Part shown: positions 1 to 5,993 of the stretch, piece after piece | How positions within the stretch are numbered: the first letter of the stretch is position 1 | Layout: the number at the start of each line of letters is the position of its first letter | Assembly: GCA_036675025.1 (NCBI GenBank) | Contig: JAKFFN010000118.1 | Location: 1 to 8,859, forward strand | Direction: 5' to 3' | From: JAKFFN01 sp036675025 | Lineage (GTDB): Bacteria > Sumerlaeota > Sumerlaeia > Sumerlaeales > Sumerlaeaceae | Length of the DNA stretch: 8,859 nt | Notes under the pieces: model-generated | Databases searched by the model: none | What the model saw: only the letters and a program-made list of their open reading frames with translations | Told to the model about the DNA's origin: nothing | Program-made: the position numbers and the translations under genes

Positions 1-121
1 GTCAGAGGGTGAATTCACCTCGGACTACCGGTCAGAAGGATGGCGGCGGCCACAAAAGAAGCTAAGCGCACCTGCAGGCTGGCGTCTATAGCAGGTTGCT
101 GGTTAGGCCATTACCCCTAAG
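1..121. other. Window edge without a supported gene
   Basis: Downstream flank of the lipoprotein gene. One plus frame is open from base 2 to a TAG at about 92-94 (30 codons). It could be the tail of a gene entering from the left, but its composition resembles no family I know. On the minus strand only very short frames occur. A weak TTAGG/CCTAA inverted repeat near 105-122 follows the lipoprotein stop codon but has a 5-bp stem and no T-tract, so I do not call it a terminator. Confidence 0.5.
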
Positions 122-946
122 TTATGAGAACTGAGTGATATCTACGGGCACATCGGCGGCCGGGCTGCTCACCGGGTAGATCATGACTTTATTTTTCTCA
201 AACAAAGTCTTACCGGGAACTACGCGGCTTTGCGGCCCCTTGCTGCTGTCTGAATCCTTCTTTGCATCATCAGCAGAGCCTTTTCTCACGGGTTGTGCCA
301 GCAGGGTAGTATCTACCGCGGGAGCTGTCTCGGGCTTAACAACAACCTTTGGTGCAGGTTCGACTATTGCGGCACTTGGCTCTTCCGCTTTTCGGACCGG
401 CATTACGCCGTCATCTGCGTTTGTTGAATCGCTGGAAGTAGATGCTTCGCGAAGGCGATCTACCGTGCTTGCACCGGAGTTCTTTGGCGCCGGGGAAGCC
501 GGCTTTGCAGTACCTGCTTTTGAAGCCAGTTTGGAAAGTGTGCTGCTGCCCGCGGATTTCTTTGAGGACGAGGAAGATGCGGAGGAAGAGGGCCGCGAGG
601 GGCCGCCGTCAAGGTTGTACATTCTGTCCGGTCGCGGACCATCGTTTGAATCAGTGGAGGCGGACAGATCGAGTCTTTGCGGCGCCGGGGCGCTTCCCAG
701 GGGAGCGAGCATAGCCCCAGGTGCTGACGGAGGCGGAGGCATCGGCGGAGGAGGTTCGTTTGTAAAAACTGTACCAGGTGCAACACCGGTGGCAGGCGCT
801 AAAACGGGCGCACCCAGACCGCCGGCAGGCTCGCCGATTGCAGCATTACCAAGACCAGTATTTCCTGCCCTGGTTTGCCAGTTGGCACATCCGGCCAGGC
901 CCATACTGCAAACACAAATAATCCATAAGCCGTAGCGCGAACTCAT
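122..946 (-). CDS. Outer-membrane-type lipoprotein, Pro/Ser-rich, unknown function
   Basis: I do not recognise this family. With the ATG at 946 the product is 274 residues. Arg4 is followed by a hydrophobic stretch (LWIICVCSMGLAG) and the lipobox L-A-G-C with the acylated Cys at residue 20. Ala at +2, not Asp, favours sorting to the outer membrane by the Escherichia coli rule. The mature part is low complexity: a Pro run (PPPPMPPPPSAPG) about residues 66-78, a Ser/Lys segment (SSSASSSSSKKSAGSS) about 120-135, and an Ala/Pro/Lys-rich middle. The last 30 residues, with an IYPV segment and the end VDITQFS, look more ordered. The frame could be opened to a further ATG at 967, but AGGAG at 954-958 lies 7 bases before the 946 ATG and inside the longer version, so 946 is preferred. 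It is divergent from the rlpA-like gene; an envelope role is inference. The long opposite-strand frame at 183-935 is a compositional shadow. Confidence 0.8.
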   Translation of the reverse strand: MSSRYGLWIICVCSMGLAGCANWQTRAGNTGLGNAAIGEPAGGLGAPVLAPATGVAPGTVFTNEPPPPMPPPPSAPGAMLAPLGSAPAPQRLDLSASTDSNDGPRPDRMYNLDGGPSRPSSSASSSSSKKSAGSSTLSKLASKAGTAKPASPAPKNSGASTVDRLREASTSSDSTNADDGVMPVRKAEEPSAAIVEPAPKVVVKPETAPAVDTTLLAQPVRKGSADDAKKDSDSSKGPQSRVVPGKTLFEKNKVMIYPVSSPAADVPVDITQFS

Positions 947-952
947 AACAAA

Positions 953-958
953 TCTCCT
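953..958 (-). promoter_or_regulatory. Ribosome-binding site deciding the lipoprotein start
   Basis: AGGAGA reads on the minus strand 7 bases upstream of the ATG at 946. It lies inside the longer frame that begins at 967, so it supports the shorter protein. Confidence 0.75.
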
Positions 959-1116
959 GTTCCTCATTAAAGCAACACATTGGAATTCTGAAAACTATCT
1001 TCCTGCGTCAACATATTTGCGCCCGGACCAACGTTTTCTCCATACCGAATATTTCTTTGACTTTATGGAAAGGTATACGGCTTTACATTTTGTGACCGAG
1101 TAACCAAAAACCGATT
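959..1116. promoter_or_regulatory. Divergent intergenic region between lipoprotein and rlpA-like genes
   Basis: About 160 bases must carry promoters for both envelope genes. On the plus strand a TTGACT hexamer sits at 1057-1062, but no good -10 box follows at 16-18 bases; TATACG at 1074-1079 is too close. On the minus strand TTGACG (reverse of 1006-1011) is also without a convincing -10. No long inverted repeat or operator was found. Promoter positions are therefore not assigned. Confidence 0.4.
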
Positions 1117-1121
1117 GGAGG
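1117..1121 (+). promoter_or_regulatory. Ribosome-binding site deciding the rlpA-like start
   Basis: A strong GGAGG lies 8 bases before the GTG at 1130. The longest open frame would begin at a TTG at 1115 that overlaps this very sequence, so that start is unlikely. Confidence 0.75.
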
Positions 1122-1129
1122 TAACTGGG

Positions 1130-1993
1130 GTGTACAGAAACGTATCCTCAAGTACCGTTGTTTTTGTATTGGCCTGTTTGATTCTCGCCAGCACAGCGTA
1201 CTCTCAACCGCGAGGCAGCCAGCCTCAGCAAGGAACTTCCACCCACAACTTTTACATCACGACCCCGCAAACCGGCGAGCAAAGTGTCGTAGGTACAAGC
1301 GCGAATGAGCAGGCCACGGCGGCGACATCGCAGGCAACTGCACAGCAGACGCTTAACACTTACACGGCAACTACCACCTGGCAGCCCCAGGCACGTGAGG
1401 CAGCATCTGCTGAAAGAAGTTCGTCCAGATCGAGCAGACAGAGTAATGCTGCGAACTCACAGGCTCAGCAGGTTGCGCAGTACAATACGTATAACAATTA
1501 CTATACGGCTGCCGCCAGTCAGCAGACCGCTCAGCAAACCGTTTATCCCTCTTATGTGGCTCATGCCTCTGCCACACATACTTCGGAGGAGAAGAAAGGC
1601 TTGCTTAGCCGCCTGCTGCACCGCAACCAGCAGCAGCAGCCAAAGATTACCCAGGTCAGCAACAATGCCGCAAGGCGAAGCCGGTATTCGGGCACAGTTC
1701 AAAACGGGACTGCCAGCTGGTATGGCAGCGACTGGCACGGCAAAAAGACAGCCAATGGCGAACGCTACAACATGGAGAGTATGACTGCCGCCCATAGAAG
1801 CCTTCCCTTTGGAACACTGGTGAAAGTCCGCAATGAGCGTAATGGCCGCGAGTGCGTTGTTCGCATCAACAATCGCGGTCCGTTTACCAAAGGCCGGATC
1901 CTTGATCTTTCAAAAGCAGCGGCGCGTCACCTGGGAATGGTGAGCTCTGGCGTAGCAAAGATTAAAATGGAAGTTCTTGGAAGCCAAAGCTAA
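1130..1993 (+). CDS. rlpA: RlpA-like septal ring lytic transglycosylase family protein (DPBB domain)
   Basis: RlpA proteins are periplasmic or outer-membrane lytic transglycosylases that cleave peptidoglycan strands lacking stem peptides at the septum. With a GTG start the product is 287 residues. It has an uncleaved-length signal peptide ending near AYS|Q (residue 25), a Gln/Asn/Thr/Tyr-rich low-complexity region (about 30-150), a short basic segment (KKGLLSRLLHRN), and a C-terminal double-psi beta-barrel domain at about 192-282. Diagnostic family motifs are TASWYGSDWHGKKTANGE, MTAAHRSLPFGT, VRINNRGPF and GRILDLSKAAA. Glu211 and His222 match conserved positions, but the usual Asp of the N-D-R-G-P-F motif is Asn248 here. 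From memory this Asp is the catalytically important D157 of Pseudomonas aeruginosa RlpA, so activity is uncertain. There is no lipobox and no SPOR domain, unlike E. coli RlpA, so septal targeting is not evident. The family assignment is firm; enzymatic function is inferred. Confidence 0.9.
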   Translation: MYRNVSSSTVVFVLACLILASTAYSQPRGSQPQQGTSTHNFYITTPQTGEQSVVGTSANEQATAATSQATAQQTLNTYTATTTWQPQAREAASAERSSSRSSRQSNAANSQAQQVAQYNTYNNYYTAAASQQTAQQTVYPSYVAHASATHTSEEKKGLLSRLLHRNQQQQPKITQVSNNAARRSRYSGTVQNGTASWYGSDWHGKKTANGERYNMESMTAAHRSLPFGTLVKVRNERNGRECVVRINNRGPFTKGRILDLSKAAARHLGMVSSGVAKIKMEVLGSQS

Positions 1994-2022
1994 GAGTTAT
2001 TGATTGAATACTTGCAGAGAAG

Positions 2023-2047
2023 CGCCGGCCGACCGCCGGCGTTTTTT
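2023..2047 (+). terminator. Intrinsic terminator after the rlpA-like gene
   Basis: A perfect 7-bp GC-only stem (CGCCGGC at 2023-2029, GCCGGCG at 2035-2041) encloses a 5-base loop (CGACC) and is followed at once by six T residues at 2042-2047. It lies 30 bases after the stop codon. The T-tract is only on the plus-strand side of the hairpin, so it should terminate rlpA transcription. The tract overlaps the stop codon (2046-2048) of the convergent gene. Confidence 0.9.
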
Positions 2048-2555
2048 ATTCGCCGGAGGCTGTCTCCGCCTCGGCCAGGCTGCTGATTAAGCGATACACA
2101 GAACGTGCGCCCTCGTAATACTGGCTTTCTTCCTGCCGAGTCAGCAGCCGGGTCGGTCTTGCCGGCAGGTTACTGTACTGCTGCAGCAGAGTTGTCGCCT
2201 CGGCTGTTTCCGCCACACTGGGATGGCTGTTAATAAAACTGATTCCATCATGCAGGATGCGGATATTGTCTCCAGCCTGGTCTGGCTGAGGTGGCGTCGT
2301 GGCATTCCTACTGACCCACTGGCGCGCATCACTCTCAAGTCCCCCGCTAAGCCCCGTAACCATGCCGGTTTCTTCCTGAACCAGAATGGCAACACTCAGT
2401 CCGATTCCGAATACAAGGCAGACCGTAAGTCCCAGCAGGGCGAACTTTACCCGCTTTCCCGATGCTGTCCGCGAGTCCGGTAATCCTGCGAAAAGCACAT
2501 ACGTTGCAGCCGCAAGAAGCAGGGCCAAAACAAGGAGCACGATTATCCAGATCAT
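2046..2555 (-). CDS. Small two-helix membrane protein, unknown function
   Basis: I do not recognise this 169-residue protein. Two hydrophobic helices are evident: residues about 2-24 (IWIIVLLVLALLLAAATYVLF) and about 38-60 (FALLGLTVCLVFGIGLSVAIL), joined by a short polar loop with Lys and Arg (TASGKRVK). By the positive-inside rule this loop would be cytoplasmic, which leaves both termini outside. The remaining 105 residues are soluble, rich in Gln, Glu, Ser and Ala, and probably helical toward the end (EESQYYEGARSVYRLISSLAE). An in-frame TGA lies just upstream of the ATG at 2555, which excludes longer versions; AAGGA lies about 10 bases before the start. It follows trpA after 48 bases on the same strand and may be co-transcribed, but nothing in the sequence links it to tryptophan synthesis. 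A regulatory or membrane-anchoring role would be a guess. Confidence 0.75.
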   Translation of the reverse strand: MIWIIVLLVLALLLAAATYVLFAGLPDSRTASGKRVKFALLGLTVCLVFGIGLSVAILVQEETGMVTGLSGGLESDARQWVSRNATTPPQPDQAGDNIRILHDGISFINSHPSVAETAEATTLLQQYSNLPARPTRLLTRQEESQYYEGARSVYRLISSLAEAETASGE

Positions 2556-2603
2556 ACCAGCAGAATCCTTTCACTCGCGACAGCAGCCGCGTTTACAATT
2601 TGT

Positions 2604-3431
2604 TTATATAGCAGCCCGAGCCTCGCCGGCCGGGAGCGCCTTTTTCAACTCGCGCATGTAGTTTTCCGCTGCTGAATACATTGCGGAAGCTTCACCCTCG
2701 GCGTTGCGCGTGATCAGATCAATAAGGGCACTGCCCACGACAACTGCGTCGGCCCACTCCCCTACTTGCGCAGCCTGTTCTGGTGTGGAAATGCCAAAGC
2801 CCACGGCAACCGGCAGATCGGTGCAAGCACGGATTTCGTTAATCGAATCGCCGAGTTCAAAACTCAGATTCTGGCGGGCGCCGGTTACGCCTTTCAGACT
2901 TATGTAGTAAAGAAAGCCGCTGCCCCGTTCACAGATAAACTTTTTTCGTTCCTGGTTCGATGTTGGCGCAATCAGGCAAATCAGGTCAAGCCCTGCAGCT
3001 TTCAGTATGGGGGCTGCTTCTCCAGATTCGTCAGCCGGCAGGTCCGCAATCAGAACACCATCCGCGCCGGCCTCTTTCGCGTCGGCGGCAAACTTCTCAA
3101 GCCCATAGTGAAAGTAGGGATTGTAAGCTCCAAAAAGCACAATGGGAGTTTCGCTGCCGCTGTCCCGGAATTCTCGAACCATCTTCAGGATCATAGGCAG
3201 GTTGACATCCTGATCCAGTGCCACTGAAGAAGCCGCCTGGATTGTCGGACCGTCTGCAAGGGGATCACTGAATGGCACACCAAGTTCGATGACATCGGCG
3301 CCGCCGCGCTCGAGACTGCGCAAAAGATCGACCGTATTTTCCGGGCGAGGATACCCTGCGGTCAGGTAAGGAATGAGCCCGCGTTCGCCGCGGGCACGCA
3401 ATTCTGCGAATTTTTCTGATAGACGGCTCAT
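2604..3431 (-). CDS. trpA: Tryptophan synthase alpha subunit
   Basis: TrpA cleaves indole-3-glycerol phosphate to indole and glyceraldehyde 3-phosphate and channels the indole to TrpB in the cytosolic alpha2beta2 complex. With the ATG at 3431 the product is 275 residues, close to the family length (about 268). The numbering then matches E. coli: catalytic Glu49 in IELGVPFSDP and Asp60 in LADGPTIQ. Other marks are LIPYLTAGYP near the N terminus, loop L6 YYISLKGVTGAR, and the phosphate-binding GFGIS and VVVGSALI segments. The TIM barrel appears complete. In-frame TTG (3455) and ATG (3449) codons further upstream are less likely because they add a tail foreign to the family; the ribosome-binding site of the 3431 ATG is only AGAAAG. 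No trpB, trpF or trpC is adjacent; the gene leads its own transcript, divergent from the reductase gene. No trp leader peptide or attenuator is visible in the 100 bases upstream. Confidence 0.96.
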   Translation of the reverse strand: MSRLSEKFAELRARGERGLIPYLTAGYPRPENTVDLLRSLERGGADVIELGVPFSDPLADGPTIQAASSVALDQDVNLPMILKMVREFRDSGSETPIVLFGAYNPYFHYGLEKFAADAKEAGADGVLIADLPADESGEAAPILKAAGLDLICLIAPTSNQERKKFICERGSGFLYYISLKGVTGARQNLSFELGDSINEIRACTDLPVAVGFGISTPEQAAQVGEWADAVVVGSALIDLITRNAEGEASAMYSAAENYMRELKKALPAGEARAAI

Positions 3432-3470
3432 GTTTCTTTCTACCACCATTGCCAAATTCTAGTGAAGCAA

Positions 3471-3500
3471 AATACAACAACTACCAACAACTGCGGTCAA
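3471..3500 (-). promoter_or_regulatory. Candidate trpA promoter in the divergent spacer
   Basis: On the minus strand TTGACC (3500-3495) and TGTATT (3476-3471) are separated by 18 bases, a passable sigma-70 type arrangement. It would start transcription near 3464, giving a leader of roughly 30 bases before the ATG at 3431. For the divergent reductase gene, TAATAT at 3503-3508 is a possible -10 box but lacks a matching -35. Confidence 0.4.
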
Positions 3501-3532
3501 ATTAATATCAGCACAATGGAAAGCTAACGGTA

Positions 3533-4561
3533 ATGAGTACGAAAGTTACAGATCTTGCAATTATTGGAGCAGGACCCGCGGGGCTGTTTGCCCTGTTCTA
3601 TGCTTCCATGCGTGATATGAATGCGCTACTTATTGATAGCCTGCAGCAACCCGGTGGCCAGCTCGCCACCCTTTACCCTGAGAAGTACATCTATGATATG
3701 CCGGGCTTTCCCAAAATCCTGGCCGGCGAACTTGCAGACATGATGTTTGAACAGGCAACCATGCATAGGAAACAGGAAATCGTGCTGGGGGCGAGGGTAG
3801 AGAAACTGGAGTATGATGAAGCCGCTGACATTGTGAAGCTGGAAACCTCTGACGGCAAGCAGTATGCCGCCCGCACAGTCCTGATTACCACAGGAGCAGG
3901 CGCGTTTCGCCCCAACCGCCTGGCAGTTTCCGATGCACTGCACCTGGAAGGCAGATATGTCCATTATTTCGTTCAAGACAAGTCGGTGTTCCACAACAGG
4001 CCGGTAGTCATAGTGGGCGGCGGTGACAGCGCACTGGATTGGGTTCTGAACCTTCACGGATATGCCTCGGAAATCAGCCTGGTTCACCGGCGCGATACTT
4101 TCAGGGCTCATGAAGATACCGTCCATAAGGTCATGGCATTAGAAGACGTGAAGCAGTATCTGTTTTATGAGGTCAAAGAGCTGGATCTTGGTGGGGCTGA
4201 GGACCTTGAACAGGTGACTATTGAGCATAACAAGACGGGCGAACGGCTGGTACTTCGAGCGGATCACCTGATCGTTAACCTTGGGTTTGTGGCCGACATG
4301 GGCCCGGTTAAAAACTGGGGGCTCGAACTGCAGGGCCATCACATCCGGGTGAATTCCATGATGGAAACAAACATTCCTGGCGTGTACGCGGCCGGCGATG
4401 TTACCATTTATGACGGGAAGATCAAACTTATTGCAACGGCAACATCGGAGGCCTCGATTGCAGTGAACGCAGCTAAACACCGAATTGATCCCAGCCAGCG
4501 ACTGCAACCAGTCCACTCTTCGAGTCTCTACGAGACCAAACCAGCACCAGCGGCGGGCTGA
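3533..4561 (+). CDS. Ferredoxin--NADP(+) reductase, thioredoxin-reductase-like type (YumC family)
   Basis: This FAD enzyme moves electrons between NADPH and ferredoxin or flavodoxin in the cytosol. The 342-residue product is typical in length. Domains in order: an FAD Rossmann motif IIGAGPAG (10-17), the family signature QQPGGQLATLYPEKYIYDMP (38-57) that stacks on the flavin, the NADP domain with VGGGDSALDW (161-170), HRRDTFRAHE (185-194) whose Arg pair should bind the 2'-phosphate of NADPH, and the second FAD motif GVYAAGDV (283-290). The CxxC redox pair of thioredoxin reductases is absent; the whole protein has no cysteine, so a thioredoxin reductase name would be wrong. The ATG at 3533 has GGAAAG 9 bases upstream. 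It is the first gene of a plus-strand run. Which ferredoxin it serves cannot be told, as none is encoded here. The last 25 residues or so are variable and Pro/Ala-rich. Confidence 0.93.
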   Translation: MSTKVTDLAIIGAGPAGLFALFYASMRDMNALLIDSLQQPGGQLATLYPEKYIYDMPGFPKILAGELADMMFEQATMHRKQEIVLGARVEKLEYDEAADIVKLETSDGKQYAARTVLITTGAGAFRPNRLAVSDALHLEGRYVHYFVQDKSVFHNRPVVIVGGGDSALDWVLNLHGYASEISLVHRRDTFRAHEDTVHKVMALEDVKQYLFYEVKELDLGGAEDLEQVTIEHNKTGERLVLRADHLIVNLGFVADMGPVKNWGLELQGHHIRVNSMMETNIPGVYAAGDVTIYDGKIKLIATATSEASIAVNAAKHRIDPSQRLQPVHSSSLYETKPAPAAG

Positions 4562-4656
4562 GCGAAAGAGTTAAATGGATTTCCGGGAATAGCCGGTGCA
4601 GGCGAATCATACCTATTTGCGCCATACGAATCTTTAACCGGGCTGTACAAGGTAAT

Positions 4657-4875
4657 ATGCGAGAACGCACCATCCGAGTCCTCATGGACAAAAGAAATAA
4701 CCGCTTCGCCATCCACGACGTCGTTACCGGCGATCTGTTGCATGTCTTTTATCCTACTCGTGATATCTCCCAAATGACACAGGAGCAGCTGACCGAAAGT
4801 GAGAACGAGGCTATCCGGGATTTTATGGTGAACGGAATTCATGATAACCAGGACGATGACGAGCTTGGCTGGTAA
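4657..4875 (+). CDS. Small acidic-tailed protein, unknown function
   Basis: A 72-residue soluble protein that I do not recognise. It has a basic N terminus (MRERTIRVLMDKRNNR), a likely beta hairpin (RFAIHDVVTGDLLHVFYP), a Glu/Gln-rich helix (MTQEQLTESENEAIRDFMV) and an acidic end (NQDDDELGW). There is no signal peptide or membrane segment. AAGG lies just before the ATG at 4657; an internal ATG at 4684 is an alternative start. It sits 95 bases after the reductase gene with no terminator between. Its last 20-35 bases overlap the start of the next gene in another frame, so translation may be coupled. Reasons to think it real: the protein-like composition of this frame, the filling of an otherwise empty gap, and the overlap architecture. 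Confidence 0.6.
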   Translation: MRERTIRVLMDKRNNRFAIHDVVTGDLLHVFYPTRDISQMTQEQLTESENEAIRDFMVNGIHDNQDDDELGW

Positions 4876-5989
4876 CCTTCGCTCAACAGGGTGGATTTCC
4901 CTGGCAGTCTTCCTGGCTTCCTGCACCGCCGCATATGCACAGGTACAACCGGGCGCTCCCCCGGCTTCCACTCCGCCGGCCGTTGTGGCAACTGCTACGC
5001 CGTCTGCAGATCGCGAATCGTCACTGACTGTACAGCAAATCGTAGCGCGGCAGGAAGATCATTTTGCCCGGCTCCAGAATGCTCGTGGAACAGCAGTTCA
5101 TTCGGAAGTCCGGTATAACGAACAGGGGCAGCCGCAACCGGCTACAGAACAGTATATCTTTTTCGCGTACAATAGCGGCAACAGCGTTACCCTTGCGATG
5201 CCGAAACAGGCAGCCCAACTTTACAAGGGGTCGCAGGGCCAGGTGCCGTGGCAACACGTGACTTCCGCATTTCTGATCACCGGCGACACGGTTTACTCTA
5301 TCCGCAAGTCCGAGCGCGGCACGTCTGTCCCCACAGTCCTGGCCACACCATTCAATCCGGCCGTGCATGAAAACAATCCCCTGGTCAGTTTTCATCCGCG
5401 TCAGATAAGTGATGAACAGATCCCGCTGCGTGACCTGGTCCGGGCGATTCCCCAGATGAACCAGCGACCAAAAGTTTATGATATTACGCGAGACGGCAAA
5501 CCCATGCTCAAGGTTGAGTTCGCGAACCCGCAGACTCCCTCGGAGAGTCTGCATTATATCATTGATCCTGCGCGAGGTTACCTGCCAGTAGAGATAGCGA
5601 GAACCAGCAACGGGCGTGCGGTCAGCCTTTCGCGCATTGTGATCGGCCATACTCCAGACGGCATCTGGATTCCTGCCCGCCGGGAGCGTGTCATTTATAA
5701 CGCGCAGGGGAAGCAGGCAAGCCGTCAGAACTGGCACTTTGATTTCTTCTCAGCCAACCAGGACCTGCCTCCGAAGATTTTCTCGCTCATGTATTTCAAT
5801 CTGCCGCTTACGACGCCCGTCACTAAAGTTGGCGATGGAGGCGCAGCGAGACCGGCGCAAGGGTCAGCTCAGCAAACCCCTGGCGGAACACGCCAGCCGG
5901 CGGCTTCACCAGCTGCCCCTGCAGTTCCTACGGCCACTCCCATTCCGCCTCGAATTGCTCCGGCGCCGATGCGGGTTCCGTTACAGTAA
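4856..5989 (+). CDS. Exported protein, possibly LolA/LppX-like fold
   Basis: A 377-residue exported protein if started at the ATG at 4856; an ATG at 4841 would add five residues, and the choice is open because neither has a good ribosome-binding site. The N terminus has Arg13, a hydrophobic core (WISLAVFLASC) and AYA|Q, a good signal-peptidase I site. L-A-S-C also fits a lipobox, so a lipoprotein is possible. After a Pro/Ala/Thr linker, the region from about residue 60 (a helix with QQIVARQEDHFARLQNARG) to 320 alternates beta strands, with features such as PMLKVEFANP, YIIDPARGYLPVEIAR and GIWIPARRERVIYN. This pattern resembles LolA-like lipid or lipoprotein carriers (a helix, then a long antiparallel sheet in which the protein reports a derived value), but that is a resemblance in style only. 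The last 55 residues are a Pro/Ala/Thr-rich disordered tail. It overlaps the small gene before it by 20 bases and ends 4 bases from the convergent gene. Confidence 0.75.
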   Translation: MTSLAGNLRSTGWISLAVFLASCTAAYAQVQPGAPPASTPPAVVATATPSADRESSLTVQQIVARQEDHFARLQNARGTAVHSEVRYNEQGQPQPATEQYIFFAYNSGNSVTLAMPKQAAQLYKGSQGQVPWQHVTSAFLITGDTVYSIRKSERGTSVPTVLATPFNPAVHENNPLVSFHPRQISDEQIPLRDLVRAIPQMNQRPKVYDITRDGKPMLKVEFANPQTPSESLHYIIDPARGYLPVEIARTSNGRAVSLSRIVIGHTPDGIWIPARRERVIYNAQGKQASRQNWHFDFFSANQDLPPKIFSLMYFNLPLTTPVTKVGDGGAARPAQGSAQQTPGGTRQPAASPAAPAVPTATPIPPRIAPAPMRVPLQ

Positions 5990-5993
5990 TCAG

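Noticed and set aside
2..94. Possible C-terminal end of a gene entering from the left on the plus strand
   Set aside because: Thirty open codons are too few to judge, and no recognisable motif or ordered composition is seen.
103..124. Possible terminator for the lipoprotein gene
   Set aside because: The TTAGG/CCTAA repeat has only five mostly weak pairs and no T-tract on the minus strand.
183..935. Long plus-strand open frame of 250 codons
   Set aside because: It lies wholly opposite the lipoprotein gene, which has a ribosome-binding site, signal peptide and lipobox. Its own product is Gly/Ala/Ser/Phe-rich without domains, as expected from antisense of a Pro/Ala/Ser-rich gene.
1305..1784. 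Plus-strand frame of 159 codons inside the rlpA-like gene
   Set aside because: Arg/Pro/Leu-rich product in a shifted frame of a gene whose double-psi barrel motifs are unmistakable.
2766..3227. Plus-strand frame of 153 codons opposite trpA
   Set aside because: Antisense to conserved TrpA sequence; no family features and no plausible ribosome-binding site.
3533..4561. Thioredoxin reductase as the name of the flavoenzyme
   Set aside because: The FAD and NADP motifs are shared, but the CxxC redox pair is missing and the protein has no cysteine. The signature GGQLATLYPEKYIYDMPGFP fits ferredoxin-NADP reductase of the YumC type.
5021..5737. Minus-strand frame of 238 codons opposite the exported protein gene
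   Set aside because: Basic, Cys/His-containing product without domains. The sense frame has a signal peptide and coherent beta-strand pattern, so this is a shadow.
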